Shown: positions 1 through 8,336 of the stretch, piece after piece
Position numbering within the stretch: the first letter of the stretch is position 1
How the letters are laid out: each line of letters begins with the position of its first letter
Assembly (NCBI GenBank): GCA_020425915.1
Contig: JAGQQZ010000546.1
Span: forward strand, 1-10,324
Reading direction: 5' to 3'
From: Planctomycetota bacterium
GTDB taxonomy: Bacteria; Planctomycetota; UBA1135; UBA2386
DNA: 10,324 nucleotides
Program-made: the position numbers and the translations under genes
The notes under the pieces: model-generated
The model's input: only the letters and a program-made list of their open reading frames with translations
Told to the model about the DNA's origin: nothing
The model's database searches: none

Positions 1-229
1 CCGTGGCCCCGGCAACGGCGACCAGGCTCACCAAGCCCGCGGCGAACCAGCCTCCACCGCTGCCGCCCGTCGCGACGGCGTCCGGCGCTTTCGCGCCGCC
101 GCGGATCTCCGCGATGCAACAGGCGCCGATGGTCTTGTCCTTGACGCGCAGCGCCTCCCCGTCGACCAGGTCGTGCTCGGGGATGGACGCGTTGCAGAGA
201 TCGCAGAAGTAGACTTCGGGTGCTTCCAT
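1..229 (-). CDS. Hypothetical CxxC/CC putative zinc-binding membrane protein (N-terminal part; 3' end outside window)
   Basis: Open from an ATG at 229 down to the window edge without a stop, giving 76 residues that begin MEAPEVYFCDLC. An N-terminal Cys-x2-Cys pair (C9, C12) and a Cys-Cys pair (C37, C38) look like a four-cysteine zinc site. A Gly-rich linker follows (about residues 43-60), then a hydrophobic stretch starting at W61 that probably begins a membrane helix. The start is supported by GAGGA nine bases upstream (239-243) and by a good -10 hexamer at 257-262. It lies 165 bases downstream of metK on the same strand but seems to have its own promoter. I do not recognise the family, and no function is assigned. 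The cytoplasmic zinc-ribbon-like head followed by a membrane anchor is an inference from the sequence only. Confidence 0.75.
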   Translation of the reverse strand, partial: MEAPEVYFCDLCNASIPEHDLVDGEALRVKDKTIGACCIAEIRGGAKAPDAVATGGSGGGWFAAGLVSLVAVAGAT

Positions 230-256
230 GCGGAATGATCCTCTGGGCCGAAACCC

Positions 257-262
257 ATAGTA
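257..262 (-). promoter_or_regulatory. Candidate -10 element for the 1-229 gene
   Basis: The minus strand reads TACTAT, five of six matches to TATAAT, about 28 bases before the ATG at 229. That gives a short leader holding the GAGGA ribosome binding site. No convincing -35 hexamer lies 16-18 bases upstream, so an activator or a weak promoter is possible. Confidence 0.4.
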
Positions 263-263
263 C

Positions 264-284
264 CGGTTCACTCGAAGGGAACCG
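264..284. promoter_or_regulatory. Inverted repeat next to the -10 (possible operator)
   Basis: CGGTTC (264-269) and GAACCG (279-284) form a perfect 6-bp dyad with a 9-base spacer. It occupies the -35/-10 spacer region of the promoter candidate at 257-262. A smaller dyad TCGAT/ATCGA (286-302) lies just beyond. The placement fits a regulator site, but arms this short also occur by chance. Confidence 0.3.
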
Positions 285-394
285 CTCGATTCCGAACATC
301 GAACACTCCGGGTGGCCCGGATCGGCGACCTGCGGCGATTCCCTGCCGCCGGCCGACCCCAGACGCATCGCGCCGGGGCACGGCACGTTGGGGA

Positions 395-1558
395 TCAGAG
401 CGAATCGAGTTGGGAGAGTTGCTCCCAGGGGAACTCATCACGACCGAAGTGACCGTAGGCAGCCGTCTTGCGGTAGATCGGACGTCGCAGTTGGAATGTC
501 TCCTCGATCGCCGCCGGGCGCAGGAACGAACCGAAGTGTGCCCGCACCTTGTCCGTCAGTTCGTTGTCGCTCTTGAACACGTCACGGTTCAACGTGCCGA
601 ACGAATCGCAACGGATGCTCACGGGCTCGGCGATGCCGATCGCGTACGCCACCTGGACCTCGCAGCGTTCGGCCCATTGCTTGGCGACGACGTGCTTCGC
701 GACCCAACGAGAGGCATACGCAGCCGAGCGGTCGACCTTGCTCGGATCCTTGCCCGAGAACGCACCGCCACCGTGACGCCCCATGCCGCCGTAGGTGTCG
801 ACGATGATCTTTCGGCCCGTCAGTCCGGCGTCTGCCTTGGGACCACCCTCGACGAAGCGGCCGGTGGGGTTCAGGAACCAACGCGTCTGGGAATCGAGCA
901 TCTCGGCCGGCAGGGTCTCCTCCGCGACCGTGCGAAGCGCGGCGTGCAGGTCCGCGTCGGAGACGTTGTCCGAGTGCTGGTGCGAGATGACGACGGTGTT
1001 GATGCGCGTCGGGTTCTGGTTCTCGTCGTACTCGACCGTGAGCTGACTCTTGGAGTCCGGTCGGAGGAAGCTGTAGCGACCACTCTTGCGCGCCGCGGCC
1101 AACGCCTCCAGGATGCGGTGGCTGTAGTGGATCGGGAACGGCATCAAGCTGTCGGTCTCCCGACATGCGTAGCCGAACATCATCCCCTGGTCCCCCGCGC
1201 CCTGCTCCTTGCTCTGCGACGTGTGCGCGTCGACGCCCAACGCGATGTCCGGGGACTGCTCACCGATGGCCGTGAGCACCGCACACGAGTTCGCGTCGAA
1301 CCCGATCGACGGGTCGTTGTAGCCGATGTCCGCGATGACCTCGCGAGCCAGGGTCTGCACGTCGATGTAGGCCTCGGTCGTGATTTCGCCGGCGCACACG
1401 ACGAGCCCCCGCGAGGTCAGCGTCTCGCACGCGACGCGTGACTTCGGATCTGCGGCGAGCGCGGCATCGAGGACGGCATCCGAGATCTGGTCACAGACCT
1501 TGTCCGGATGTCCTTCGCTCACGGACTCGCTGGTGAAGAGGCGGGGTTCTTGGCTCAT
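395..1558 (-). CDS. metK: S-adenosylmethionine synthetase (methionine adenosyltransferase)
   Basis: This cytoplasmic enzyme makes S-adenosylmethionine from methionine and ATP, with release of phosphate and diphosphate. The 387-residue product is full length for the bacterial family. Family motifs in order are GHPDK (16-20), the ATP-binding GAGDQGMMFGYA (120-131), and the phosphate-binding GGGAFSGKD loop (263-271) within a longer conserved block from D254. The ATG at 1558 (MSQEPRLFTSESVSEGHPDK) is chosen because family homology starts there; the frame stays open to 1684, but that extension is low-complexity Arg/Ser/Pro. No Shine-Dalgarno precedes this ATG: the ten bases before it are C-rich and follow a small GGCC hairpin (1568-1579). 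It is probably transcribed alone, since waaA ends 366 bases upstream. I see no SAM riboswitch and no T-rich terminator after the stop. Confidence 0.97.
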   Translation of the reverse strand: MSQEPRLFTSESVSEGHPDKVCDQISDAVLDAALAADPKSRVACETLTSRGLVVCAGEITTEAYIDVQTLAREVIADIGYNDPSIGFDANSCAVLTAIGEQSPDIALGVDAHTSQSKEQGAGDQGMMFGYACRETDSLMPFPIHYSHRILEALAAARKSGRYSFLRPDSKSQLTVEYDENQNPTRINTVVISHQHSDNVSDADLHAALRTVAEETLPAEMLDSQTRWFLNPTGRFVEGGPKADAGLTGRKIIVDTYGGMGRHGGGAFSGKDPSKVDRSAAYASRWVAKHVVAKQWAERCEVQVAYAIGIAEPVSIRCDSFGTLNRDVFKSDNELTDKVRAHFGSFLRPAAIEETFQLRRPIYRKTAAYGHFGRDEFPWEQLSQLDSL

Positions 1559-1720
1559 GTCGAGGGGGGCCGTTCGGCCGGGAAGTAGAATCGCGTTCGG
1601 AGAATTGGCCGGGGACTGTAGCGACGCACCCGAGCGCGATCCACCGGTGCCCCGCCCGAGCGAGAAAACACGCCGCGCTGGCAACCCCGGAGCCCGTTCG
1701 GACTAGAAACCCTGGACGCG

Positions 1721-1744
1721 CGCACAGCGGGCGATTACTGTGCG
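1721..1744. repeat. Inverted repeat, 7-bp arms, 10-base spacer
   Basis: CGCACAG (1721-1727) and CTGTGCG (1738-1744) are perfect inverted copies around CGGGCGATTA. It lies about 160 bases upstream of metK and has no T-tract on either side, so it is not a classical terminator. It could be an operator or a leader hairpin. Confidence 0.45.
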
Positions 1745-1773
1745 GCGTCGTTCATTCCCGTTCCACCGAATCC

Positions 1774-1872
1774 ATGCGTGCTGCCACGACTTCGATGATC
1801 CAGCACCGTACGTCCGTCGTCCTGATGCTGCTGAGCATCGTGATGCTGTGCGTTCTGGCGCTGATCGCCTGA
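1774..1872 (+). CDS. Doubtful 32-residue hydrophobic peptide ORF
   Basis: ATG at 1774 to TGA at 1870-1872, 32 residues, with an internal ATG at 1795 that would give 25 (MIQHRTSVVLMLLSIVMLCV and five more). The shape is a short polar basic start followed by a continuous hydrophobic helix (about residues 15-32) of Leu, Val, Met and Ile, enough to cross a membrane. Third codon positions are mostly G or C, as in the neighbours. A hairpin (1894-1917) follows 21 bases after the stop. Against it: no Shine-Dalgarno before either ATG, no clear promoter, and the opposite strand is also open over the same bases. It may be a small membrane peptide, in form like type I toxin peptides, or chance. No function is assigned. 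Confidence 0.25.
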   Translation: MRAATTSMIQHRTSVVLMLLSIVMLCVLALIA

Positions 1873-1893
1873 AGATTCCAACCGTTCCGCTTC

Positions 1894-1917
1894 CGTGAGG
1901 CACTGGCGAGCCTCGCG
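1894..1917. terminator. Hairpin between the end of waaA and the small ORF (weak terminator candidate)
   Basis: CGTGAGGC (1894-1901) pairs with GCCTCGCG (1910-1917) across an 8-base loop. On + strand RNA the eight pairs include one U-G wobble; on the minus strand that pair becomes an A-C mismatch. No T-run follows in either direction. It sits between two convergent reading frames, where a terminator would be expected. Confidence 0.3.
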
Positions 1918-1924
1918 AACGCGC

Positions 1925-3289
1925 TCACGCCGGGAGCCCCGGCGGCCGAGCGTCGTGGTCACGGTGTCGCTCGAGCATCGGACGGATCAGGCCCAGAGTC
2001 CGGTCCGTGGCCCCCTGATTGCGTCGGATGACCGCCAGGACGCGCTCCCCGATCCGGACGCGTGCTTCCGGGTCGCCGAACATACGGATCAGCTGCGGGA
2101 CGAGTTCGTCGTGGCTGGAGATCTGCACGGCCGCGTCCGCGTCGAGCAACAACTCCACATCCGCTCGGAAGTTCTCGGTGTGCGGCCCGAACACAACCGG
2201 TTTGCCGAGCGCGGCGGGCTCCATCATGTTCTGGCCGCCGTGTGGAACCAGGCTACCCCCGACGAACGCGACGTCACAGACGCCGTAGAACGACTCCAAC
2301 CGGCCCACCGTGTCGACGACCACGACGGAGCGGTCGGACAGCTCGGGCAGTCTGGATCCATCGTCACAGGCGCTCCAGCAGACCGGCTCGAACCCCAAGG
2401 TCACGAGCGCGTCGACCACGGTCGGTGCTCGCTCCGGGTGGCGTGGCACGGTCACCAGCCGGATCGTCTCACCGGTCCTGTTCCGCAGCTCGTCGACTGC
2501 CATGGCCACCCATTCGTCTTCGCGGCCGTGCGTGGAACCACAGACGAGCACCTTGCGGCCGTCGGCCGACAACCAACGACGCAGGCCGTTCGAGTCCCGT
2601 GGCGGAGACTTGAGCAACACGCCATCGTACTTCATGTTGCCGGTCACGACGACGCGCTCGGGCGAGATCCCCAGCGCCGTGAGTCGATCGCGATAGGCAT
2701 CGATCTGGACACAGAACAGGTCGGTGTACCGAAGCTGCGGCAACAGCCTCAGCACGAGCCGATAGCCGCGGTAGCTTCGCTCCGAGATCCGCCCGTTGAT
2801 GACCGCCACGGGAATCCCTCGACGCGCACTGGCCCAAAGGAAGTTCGGCCAGATCTCGAGTTCCATCAACAACACGCAGCTCGGCCGAATCCGATCGAGG
2901 GCCCGTCCCGGGAACCAACCGAAGTCGAGCGGATAGTAGATCACTCGGACGTCGGGGTACATCTCCCGCGCCACTTTCCGACCGGTCGTCGTCGTCGTGG
3001 AAACGACGATCTCCAGCTCCGGGAACTCGCGGCGCAGTCGGTCGATGAGTGAAGCCGCCGCCTTGACCTCGCCGACCGAGACGCCATGGATCCAAACGCA
3101 GTCCTGCCCCGCAGGCGTTGGATCCACGCGGCCGGTCCGCTCTCGAAGTCCGGTTCGATACCGCGCATCGAACACGAATCGCCAGGCGAAAACCGGGGAC
3201 AGCAGCAGCCCGAGCACGCCGAAGAGCGAGTGATAGAGCACGAGCGACAGAGCTCCCCAGGCGAGCCGCAGTCCGCGCGGCTCAGCCAC
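1925..3289 (-). CDS. waaA: 3-deoxy-D-manno-octulosonic acid (Kdo) transferase
   Basis: This GT30-family inner-membrane glycosyltransferase, also called KdtA, moves Kdo from CMP-Kdo onto the lipid A precursor and so starts the lipopolysaccharide inner core. The 454-residue product has an N-terminal hydrophobic anchor (about 11-35), then WIHGVSVGEVKAA (66-78) with the family's catalytic Glu at E74. Next come ELEIWPN (143-149), GSTHGREDEW (251-260), PRHPER (282-287) and the C-terminal sugar-nucleotide block GGSLVPHGGQNMMEPAALGK (344-363). Length is slightly above the usual 400-440. The start is GTG at 3289, backed by GAGG seven bases upstream. It lies 37 bases after secA on the same strand and is probably the last gene of that operon. 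How many Kdo residues it adds cannot be read from sequence. Confidence 0.95.
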   Translation of the reverse strand: MAEPRGLRLAWGALSLVLYHSLFGVLGLLLSPVFAWRFVFDARYRTGLRERTGRVDPTPAGQDCVWIHGVSVGEVKAAASLIDRLRREFPELEIVVSTTTTTGRKVAREMYPDVRVIYYPLDFGWFPGRALDRIRPSCVLLMELEIWPNFLWASARRGIPVAVINGRISERSYRGYRLVLRLLPQLRYTDLFCVQIDAYRDRLTALGISPERVVVTGNMKYDGVLLKSPPRDSNGLRRWLSADGRKVLVCGSTHGREDEWVAMAVDELRNRTGETIRLVTVPRHPERAPTVVDALVTLGFEPVCWSACDDGSRLPELSDRSVVVVDTVGRLESFYGVCDVAFVGGSLVPHGGQNMMEPAALGKPVVFGPHTENFRADVELLLDADAAVQISSHDELVPQLIRMFGDPEARVRIGERVLAVIRRNQGATDRTLGLIRPMLERHRDHDARPPGLPA

Positions 3290-3296
3290 GGCCGAA

Positions 3297-3300
3297 CCTC
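3297..3300 (-). promoter_or_regulatory. Ribosome binding site that fixes the waaA GTG start
   Basis: The minus strand reads GAGG, seven bases before the GTG at 3289. No ATG in the right frame lies nearby, so this site decides the start. Confidence 0.65.
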
Positions 3301-3326
3301 GTAGAGTCAGGCTTCACGTCGCGCGA

Positions 3327-6164
<2,838 letters not shown>

Positions 6165-6173
6165 CTTGTGACT

Positions 6174-6178
6174 TCCCT
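6174..6178 (-). promoter_or_regulatory. secA ribosome binding site
   Basis: AGGGA on the minus strand, nine bases before the ATG at 6164. It sits directly after the hairpin at 6180-6195, so access to it could depend on folding of the leader. Its CAGGG core is complementary to the CCCTG that spans the last codon and stop of the upstream small ORF (6284-6288); five pairs may be chance. Confidence 0.55.
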
Positions 6179-6179
6179 G

Positions 6180-6195
6180 GAGCCCCATCGGGCTC
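6180..6195 (-). promoter_or_regulatory. Leader hairpin next to the secA ribosome binding site
   Basis: GAGCCC and GGGCTC form a 6-bp stem with a 4-base loop. It ends one base before the secA AGGGA and encloses the alternative ATG at 6188. It is the last of three hairpins between the small secreted protein gene and secA. Confidence 0.45.
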
Positions 6196-6218
6196 GAATC
6201 CTGTCTGCGAAACGCCCA

Positions 6219-6237
6219 CGCCGAGGACCTCTCGGCG
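6219..6237 (-). promoter_or_regulatory. Leader hairpin in the secA upstream region
   Basis: CGCCGAG (6219-6225) and CTCGGCG (6231-6237) are a perfect 7-bp stem with a 5-base loop, the middle of three hairpins before secA. No T-run follows, so it is not a canonical terminator. Confidence 0.5.
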
Positions 6238-6250
6238 CGCTACGAAACCA

Positions 6251-6271
6251 CCGCACACCCGTGGGTGGCGG
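6251..6271 (-). promoter_or_regulatory. Leader hairpin just after the 101-residue gene
   Basis: CCGC-A-CACC pairs with GGTGGCGG around a 4-base loop, with one bulged base. It begins eleven bases after the stop of the small secreted protein gene (6283-6285), close enough for a ribosome held at that stop to affect its folding. Confidence 0.45.
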
Positions 6272-6282
6272 CGCATCGCAGG

Positions 6283-6588
6283 TCAGGGCGCACGCGGCGC
6301 CGGCAGGCCGCCTCGGCCCACGCGCCAGTATCGCGGCAGATCGTGCGACGAACGCGCATCGCACGGCGCGCGTTCGACGCTGACGAGTTCGGCCGGGTCG
6401 AGGACGAAGTACTCGATCCGCTGACCCCCGTCGACCGACGCCTCGATCGCTGTTCGGGAGGACCACGCCGACGCTCGGGCGTCCGCCACGACGACGCCGA
6501 CGACCATCAACAGGAACCAAACCGTCACCACCGAAGTTCGGCGGCTCACGGTCGGCTCCGTGCGGGGTTGTGTGCGGACGTCGTTCAC
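6283..6588 (-). CDS. Small secreted protein upstream of secA; candidate SecM-like secretion monitor
   Basis: The product has 101 residues. The N-terminus is polar and basic, with R16-R17 before a hydrophobic core (about 19-35, VVTVWFLLMVVGVVVA). A signal peptidase site fits Ala-Ser-Ala at 39-41, leaving about 60 mature residues. The C-terminus is RYWRVGRGGLPAPRAP (86-101), so the last codons are Arg-Ala-Pro followed by TGA. The GTG start at 6588 overlaps the response regulator stop as GTGA, implying translational coupling and supporting a real gene. secA begins 118 bases downstream after three hairpins. Known of the family: SecM and other Sec monitors are small exported proteins encoded next to Sec genes, with a C-terminal arrest motif (RAGP in SecM, RAPP or RAPG in others). 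Inferred: this may be such a monitor, with arrest at the Pro-stop. It may instead be a plain periplasmic protein; I do not recognise its mature domain. Confidence 0.75.
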   Translation of the reverse strand: MNDVRTQPRTEPTVSRRTSVVTVWFLLMVVGVVVADARASAWSSRTAIEASVDGGQRIEYFVLDPAELVSVERAPCDARSSHDLPRYWRVGRGGLPAPRAP

Positions 6589-7418
6589 GAACTGGATTCT
6601 CGAGCTTCCATCACGTGGTTGACCATCTTGTACAGCAACCCCTCGTTGTAGGGCTTGGCCAAGAAGCCGTCAGCCGCGTGAATCTCTTGCATACTGATCT
6701 TACTGGCCGTGCACAGCAAGACCGGAATATCGCGGGTGACCACGTTCGCCCGGAGTGCGGCGATGACCTCGAGCCCGTCCATCTCCGGCAGCTCGTAGTC
6801 CAGCAGGATCATGTCTGGGCGATGCTCGAGGGCCATTTCGAGGCCTTTCCGGCCGTCGTGGGCCTTCTGGATCGAGTATCCACGGGCCTCCAGGAGCGTC
6901 TCGACGGTCTCGGCCAGGTCCTCTTCGTCGTCGACCACGAGGATCTTGCGGTCCTTGGCCTCCTCCTGGGTCGAGCTCGCACAGCGCTCGGCGACCTCCC
7001 GGCGGAGCTGGGCGGCGGTCGGCACGCCGATCTCCTCGAGCCGCTGCTCGATCTTCACCTTCAGCTCCCGGTTGAAGCGCCGCACGGCCATCCATGCCTC
7101 GTAGTCCGGATAGTCTGGCTTGATCTCCATGTCGTCGTGGGTGTCCACGCCGAACTGGAACTGCCCGTCGACGATGTGCTCCTGGAAGACCAGCTTCATG
7201 AACGGGTAGTTGCGGTTGCCGAGCCGCATCGTGTAGCGCGCGAGCTCACCCTCCTCGTGGTCCGCCTGGAACAGTTTCAGGAGCTCGCGCGGAGGCGCAT
7301 CAGGAGGCAAGTCGAGGTCCGGGATCCAACGGGGCTTGGTACCGCCGCCATAGGCGAGTTCGAGGTAGTTCTCGACGGCTTTCGTCAGCACGCCCAGCGT
7401 CAGTTCCTCGAGCCTCAC
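6585..7418 (-). CDS. Response regulator with C-terminal receiver and unrecognised N-terminal domain
   Basis: The product has 277 residues. The C-terminal half (about 157-272) is a CheY-like receiver with the complete active site: acidic D163, D164, E165, phospho-acceptor D207 in ILLDYELPEMDG, T237 and K255 followed by Pro. It should therefore accept phosphate from a histidine kinase, and no kinase is encoded in the window. Residues 1-140 contain no DNA-binding or enzyme motif that I know. They are acidic and aromatic-rich (GGGTKPRWIPDLDLP, YPDYEAWMAVRRFNRE) and end in a predicted helix (114-145) that links to the receiver. Receiver-last order is unusual, since output domains normally follow the receiver. 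The start is GTG at 7418 with GAGG ten bases upstream. It overlaps the next gene by GTGA and is probably the first gene of the operon leading to secA and waaA. Its target is unknown. Confidence 0.9.
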   Translation of the reverse strand: MRLEELTLGVLTKAVENYLELAYGGGTKPRWIPDLDLPPDAPPRELLKLFQADHEEGELARYTMRLGNRNYPFMKLVFQEHIVDGQFQFGVDTHDDMEIKPDYPDYEAWMAVRRFNRELKVKIEQRLEEIGVPTAAQLRREVAERCASSTQEEAKDRKILVVDDEEDLAETVETLLEARGYSIQKAHDGRKGLEMALEHRPDMILLDYELPEMDGLEVIAALRANVVTRDIPVLLCTASKISMQEIHAADGFLAKPYNEGLLYKMVNHVMEARESSS

Positions 7419-7513
7419 GAGAGCCCCACCTCAGCCTTGTCGGATTCCGAGCATCACGGGTTGTTTCGGCGAGCGACGCGCACGGCTGAACGCCAATTCA
7501 GCAGGTTCGCGAC

Positions 7514-7540
7514 GGCTCTCGGCAATATAGTCCGAAAGCC
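7514..7540. promoter_or_regulatory. Inverted repeat enclosing a -10 hexamer (operon promoter/operator candidate)
   Basis: GGCTCTCGG (7514-7522) and CCGAAAGCC (7532-7540) form a 9-bp dyad with one mismatch, which is a G-U wobble in minus-strand RNA. The 9-base spacer holds the TATATT hexamer. The right arm can instead pair with TTCGG at 7551-7555, so two exclusive folds exist. It lies between lspA and the response regulator gene. With no T-run, terminator function for lspA is possible but not typical. Confidence 0.45.
7524..7529 (-). promoter_or_regulatory. Candidate -10 element for the response regulator-secA-waaA operon
   Basis: The minus strand reads TATATT, five of six to TATAAT, about 106 bases before the GTG at 7418. 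It is the most AT-rich spot in the 140-base gap after lspA. No good -35 is found at 16-18 bases, so the call rests on the -10 alone. Confidence 0.35.
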
Positions 7541-7558
7541 GGCGCGATCTTCGGTTTT

Positions 7559-8149
7559 TCACGAAGCTCGCGCGCGCTGCGCGTCCTCGCGCCACAACAG
7601 GATCGCGAGCGTGATCGCGCCGACGCAGATGCAGGAGTCGGCGACGTTGAAGGCCGGAAACGACCAGACCTCGACACCGTCGCGGACCCAGGAGAACTCG
7701 AGGAAGTCACGAACCGCCGAGTACGGCTGCGTCAGGTTGTCGTACAAGTTGCCGATGGCACCGGCCATGATGAGCCCGAGCACGAGCTGCTTGAACCTCT
7801 GCAGCGACGGCGTCCGCGCCGCGATGTAGACCAACACCCCCATCGCGACGAATCGCAGGACGACGAGTCCGCTCGTGAAGTCCTTCGCGAGCCCCCAGAT
7901 CGTGCCGGTGTTGCGATACTGGACGAGTTCGAACTTCACGACCCCGGTCCACACCTCGACGAACCGAGCGCCCTCGGGGGCGTGCCCCTGGGTCGACTCG
8001 AGGTGGGCGAACACCGAGGCCTTCGACCACAGGTCGAGCGCCACCAGGGGCAGGATCGGCACCCAGAACCACCACTTGCCCACGAACCAGACGAGTGGCT
8101 CGCGAACGTTCTCGCGCGGCTCGACCACGCCGGTCGCCCGGTCGCTCAC
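7559..8149 (-). CDS. lspA: Lipoprotein signal peptidase (signal peptidase II)
   Basis: This inner-membrane aspartyl protease cuts prolipoproteins just before the lipid-modified cysteine. The 196-residue product is a little longer than the usual 160-170 because of an N-terminal extension of about 25 residues and a longer first periplasmic loop (48-72). Family motifs are DLWSK (39-43, standing for D-x-x-x-K), ELVQYRNTGTIWG (74-86) with N80, AGAIGNLYDN (129-138), AVRDFLEF (145-152) with catalytic D148, and FNVADS (167-172) with catalytic D171. Four membrane helices can be seen near 26-42, 92-110, 119-136 and 166-186. The start is GTG at 8149, overlapping the stop of the upstream small lipoprotein as GTGA; no strong Shine-Dalgarno lies before it, so translation is probably coupled. 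It is the last gene of the dksA-like operon. Confidence 0.95.
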   Translation of the reverse strand: MSDRATGVVEPRENVREPLVWFVGKWWFWVPILPLVALDLWSKASVFAHLESTQGHAPEGARFVEVWTGVVKFELVQYRNTGTIWGLAKDFTSGLVVLRFVAMGVLVYIAARTPSLQRFKQLVLGLIMAGAIGNLYDNLTQPYSAVRDFLEFSWVRDGVEVWSFPAFNVADSCICVGAITLAILLWREDAQRARAS

Positions 8150-8313
8150 TTTCCGGACGACTCGTTCGCCGAGTCGTCGTGCGAGTGCTCACCGTCCGCG
8201 TGGGAGTGACCGTGGTCTTCCTCGGACGGCGTCGCCGGCTTGGAATCCGTCGTGCAACCGAATAGCGAGAGGCCGCAAGCGAGAAGGAACAGGATCGCGA
8301 GTTTGCTCTTCAT
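8146..8313 (-). CDS. Small His-rich lipoprotein, coupled to lspA
   Basis: The product is only 55 residues. It has a typical lipoprotein signal: K2 and K4, a hydrophobic core (5-17), then the lipobox LFGC with the lipidated cysteine at C20. The mature part is 36 residues, acidic and His-rich, with five histidines in twelve residues (H34, H36, H38, H43, H45) amid Asp and Glu, as in metal-binding tails. It ends Ser-Ser-Gly-Lys. Asp is not at +2 (Thr21), so outer-membrane sorting is allowed under the E. coli rule. The TGA stop overlaps the lspA GTG start as GTGA, so the gene sits directly before the enzyme that would mature its product. No Shine-Dalgarno precedes the ATG; the preceding bases are C-rich. 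Metal binding is inferred from composition, and the role is unknown. Confidence 0.85.
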   Translation of the reverse strand: MKSKLAILFLLACGLSLFGCTTDSKPATPSEEDHGHSHADGEHSHDDSANESSGK

Positions 8314-8336
8314 GGGGGCAGGAGTTTACGCGCGAC

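Larger units (their letters stand above)
1559..1924. other. Long intergenic region between waaA and metK
   Basis: 366 bases without a confident gene. It holds the metK leader, a GGCC-arm hairpin ten bases before the metK ATG (1568-1579), a 7-bp inverted repeat (1721-1744), a short hydrophobic ORF on the + strand (1774-1872) and a hairpin at 1894-1917. I found no clear sigma-70 promoter for metK; the best -10 on the minus strand is TACAGT near 1616-1621, with only a weak -35. No riboswitch consensus was recognised. Confidence 0.6.

Noticed and set aside
230..394. Intrinsic terminator after metK
   Set aside because: Short GC hairpins exist (for example CCGGG/CCCGG near 315-330) but none is followed by a T-run on the minus strand.
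1559..1684. 42-residue N-terminal extension of metK from a TTG at 1684
   Set aside because: The extension is Arg/Ser/Pro-rich low-complexity sequence, while family homology begins at the ATG at 1558.
1559..1740. SAM or SAH riboswitch in the metK leader
   Set aside because: The leader is long and metK is a common target, but I found no conserved core of a known SAM or SAH riboswitch on the minus strand. A covariance-model search would settle it.
1735..1962. 75-residue minus-strand ORF overlapping the end of waaA
   Set aside because: Rich in Arg, Gln, His and Asp, no domain or RBS, and it starts inside waaA. Its composition mirrors the hydrophobic frame on the other strand.
6165..6188. Upstream ATG at 6188 as the secA start
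   Set aside because: It would add MGLQGSHK, lies inside a hairpin, and the ATG at 6164 has the better RBS spacing and family fit.
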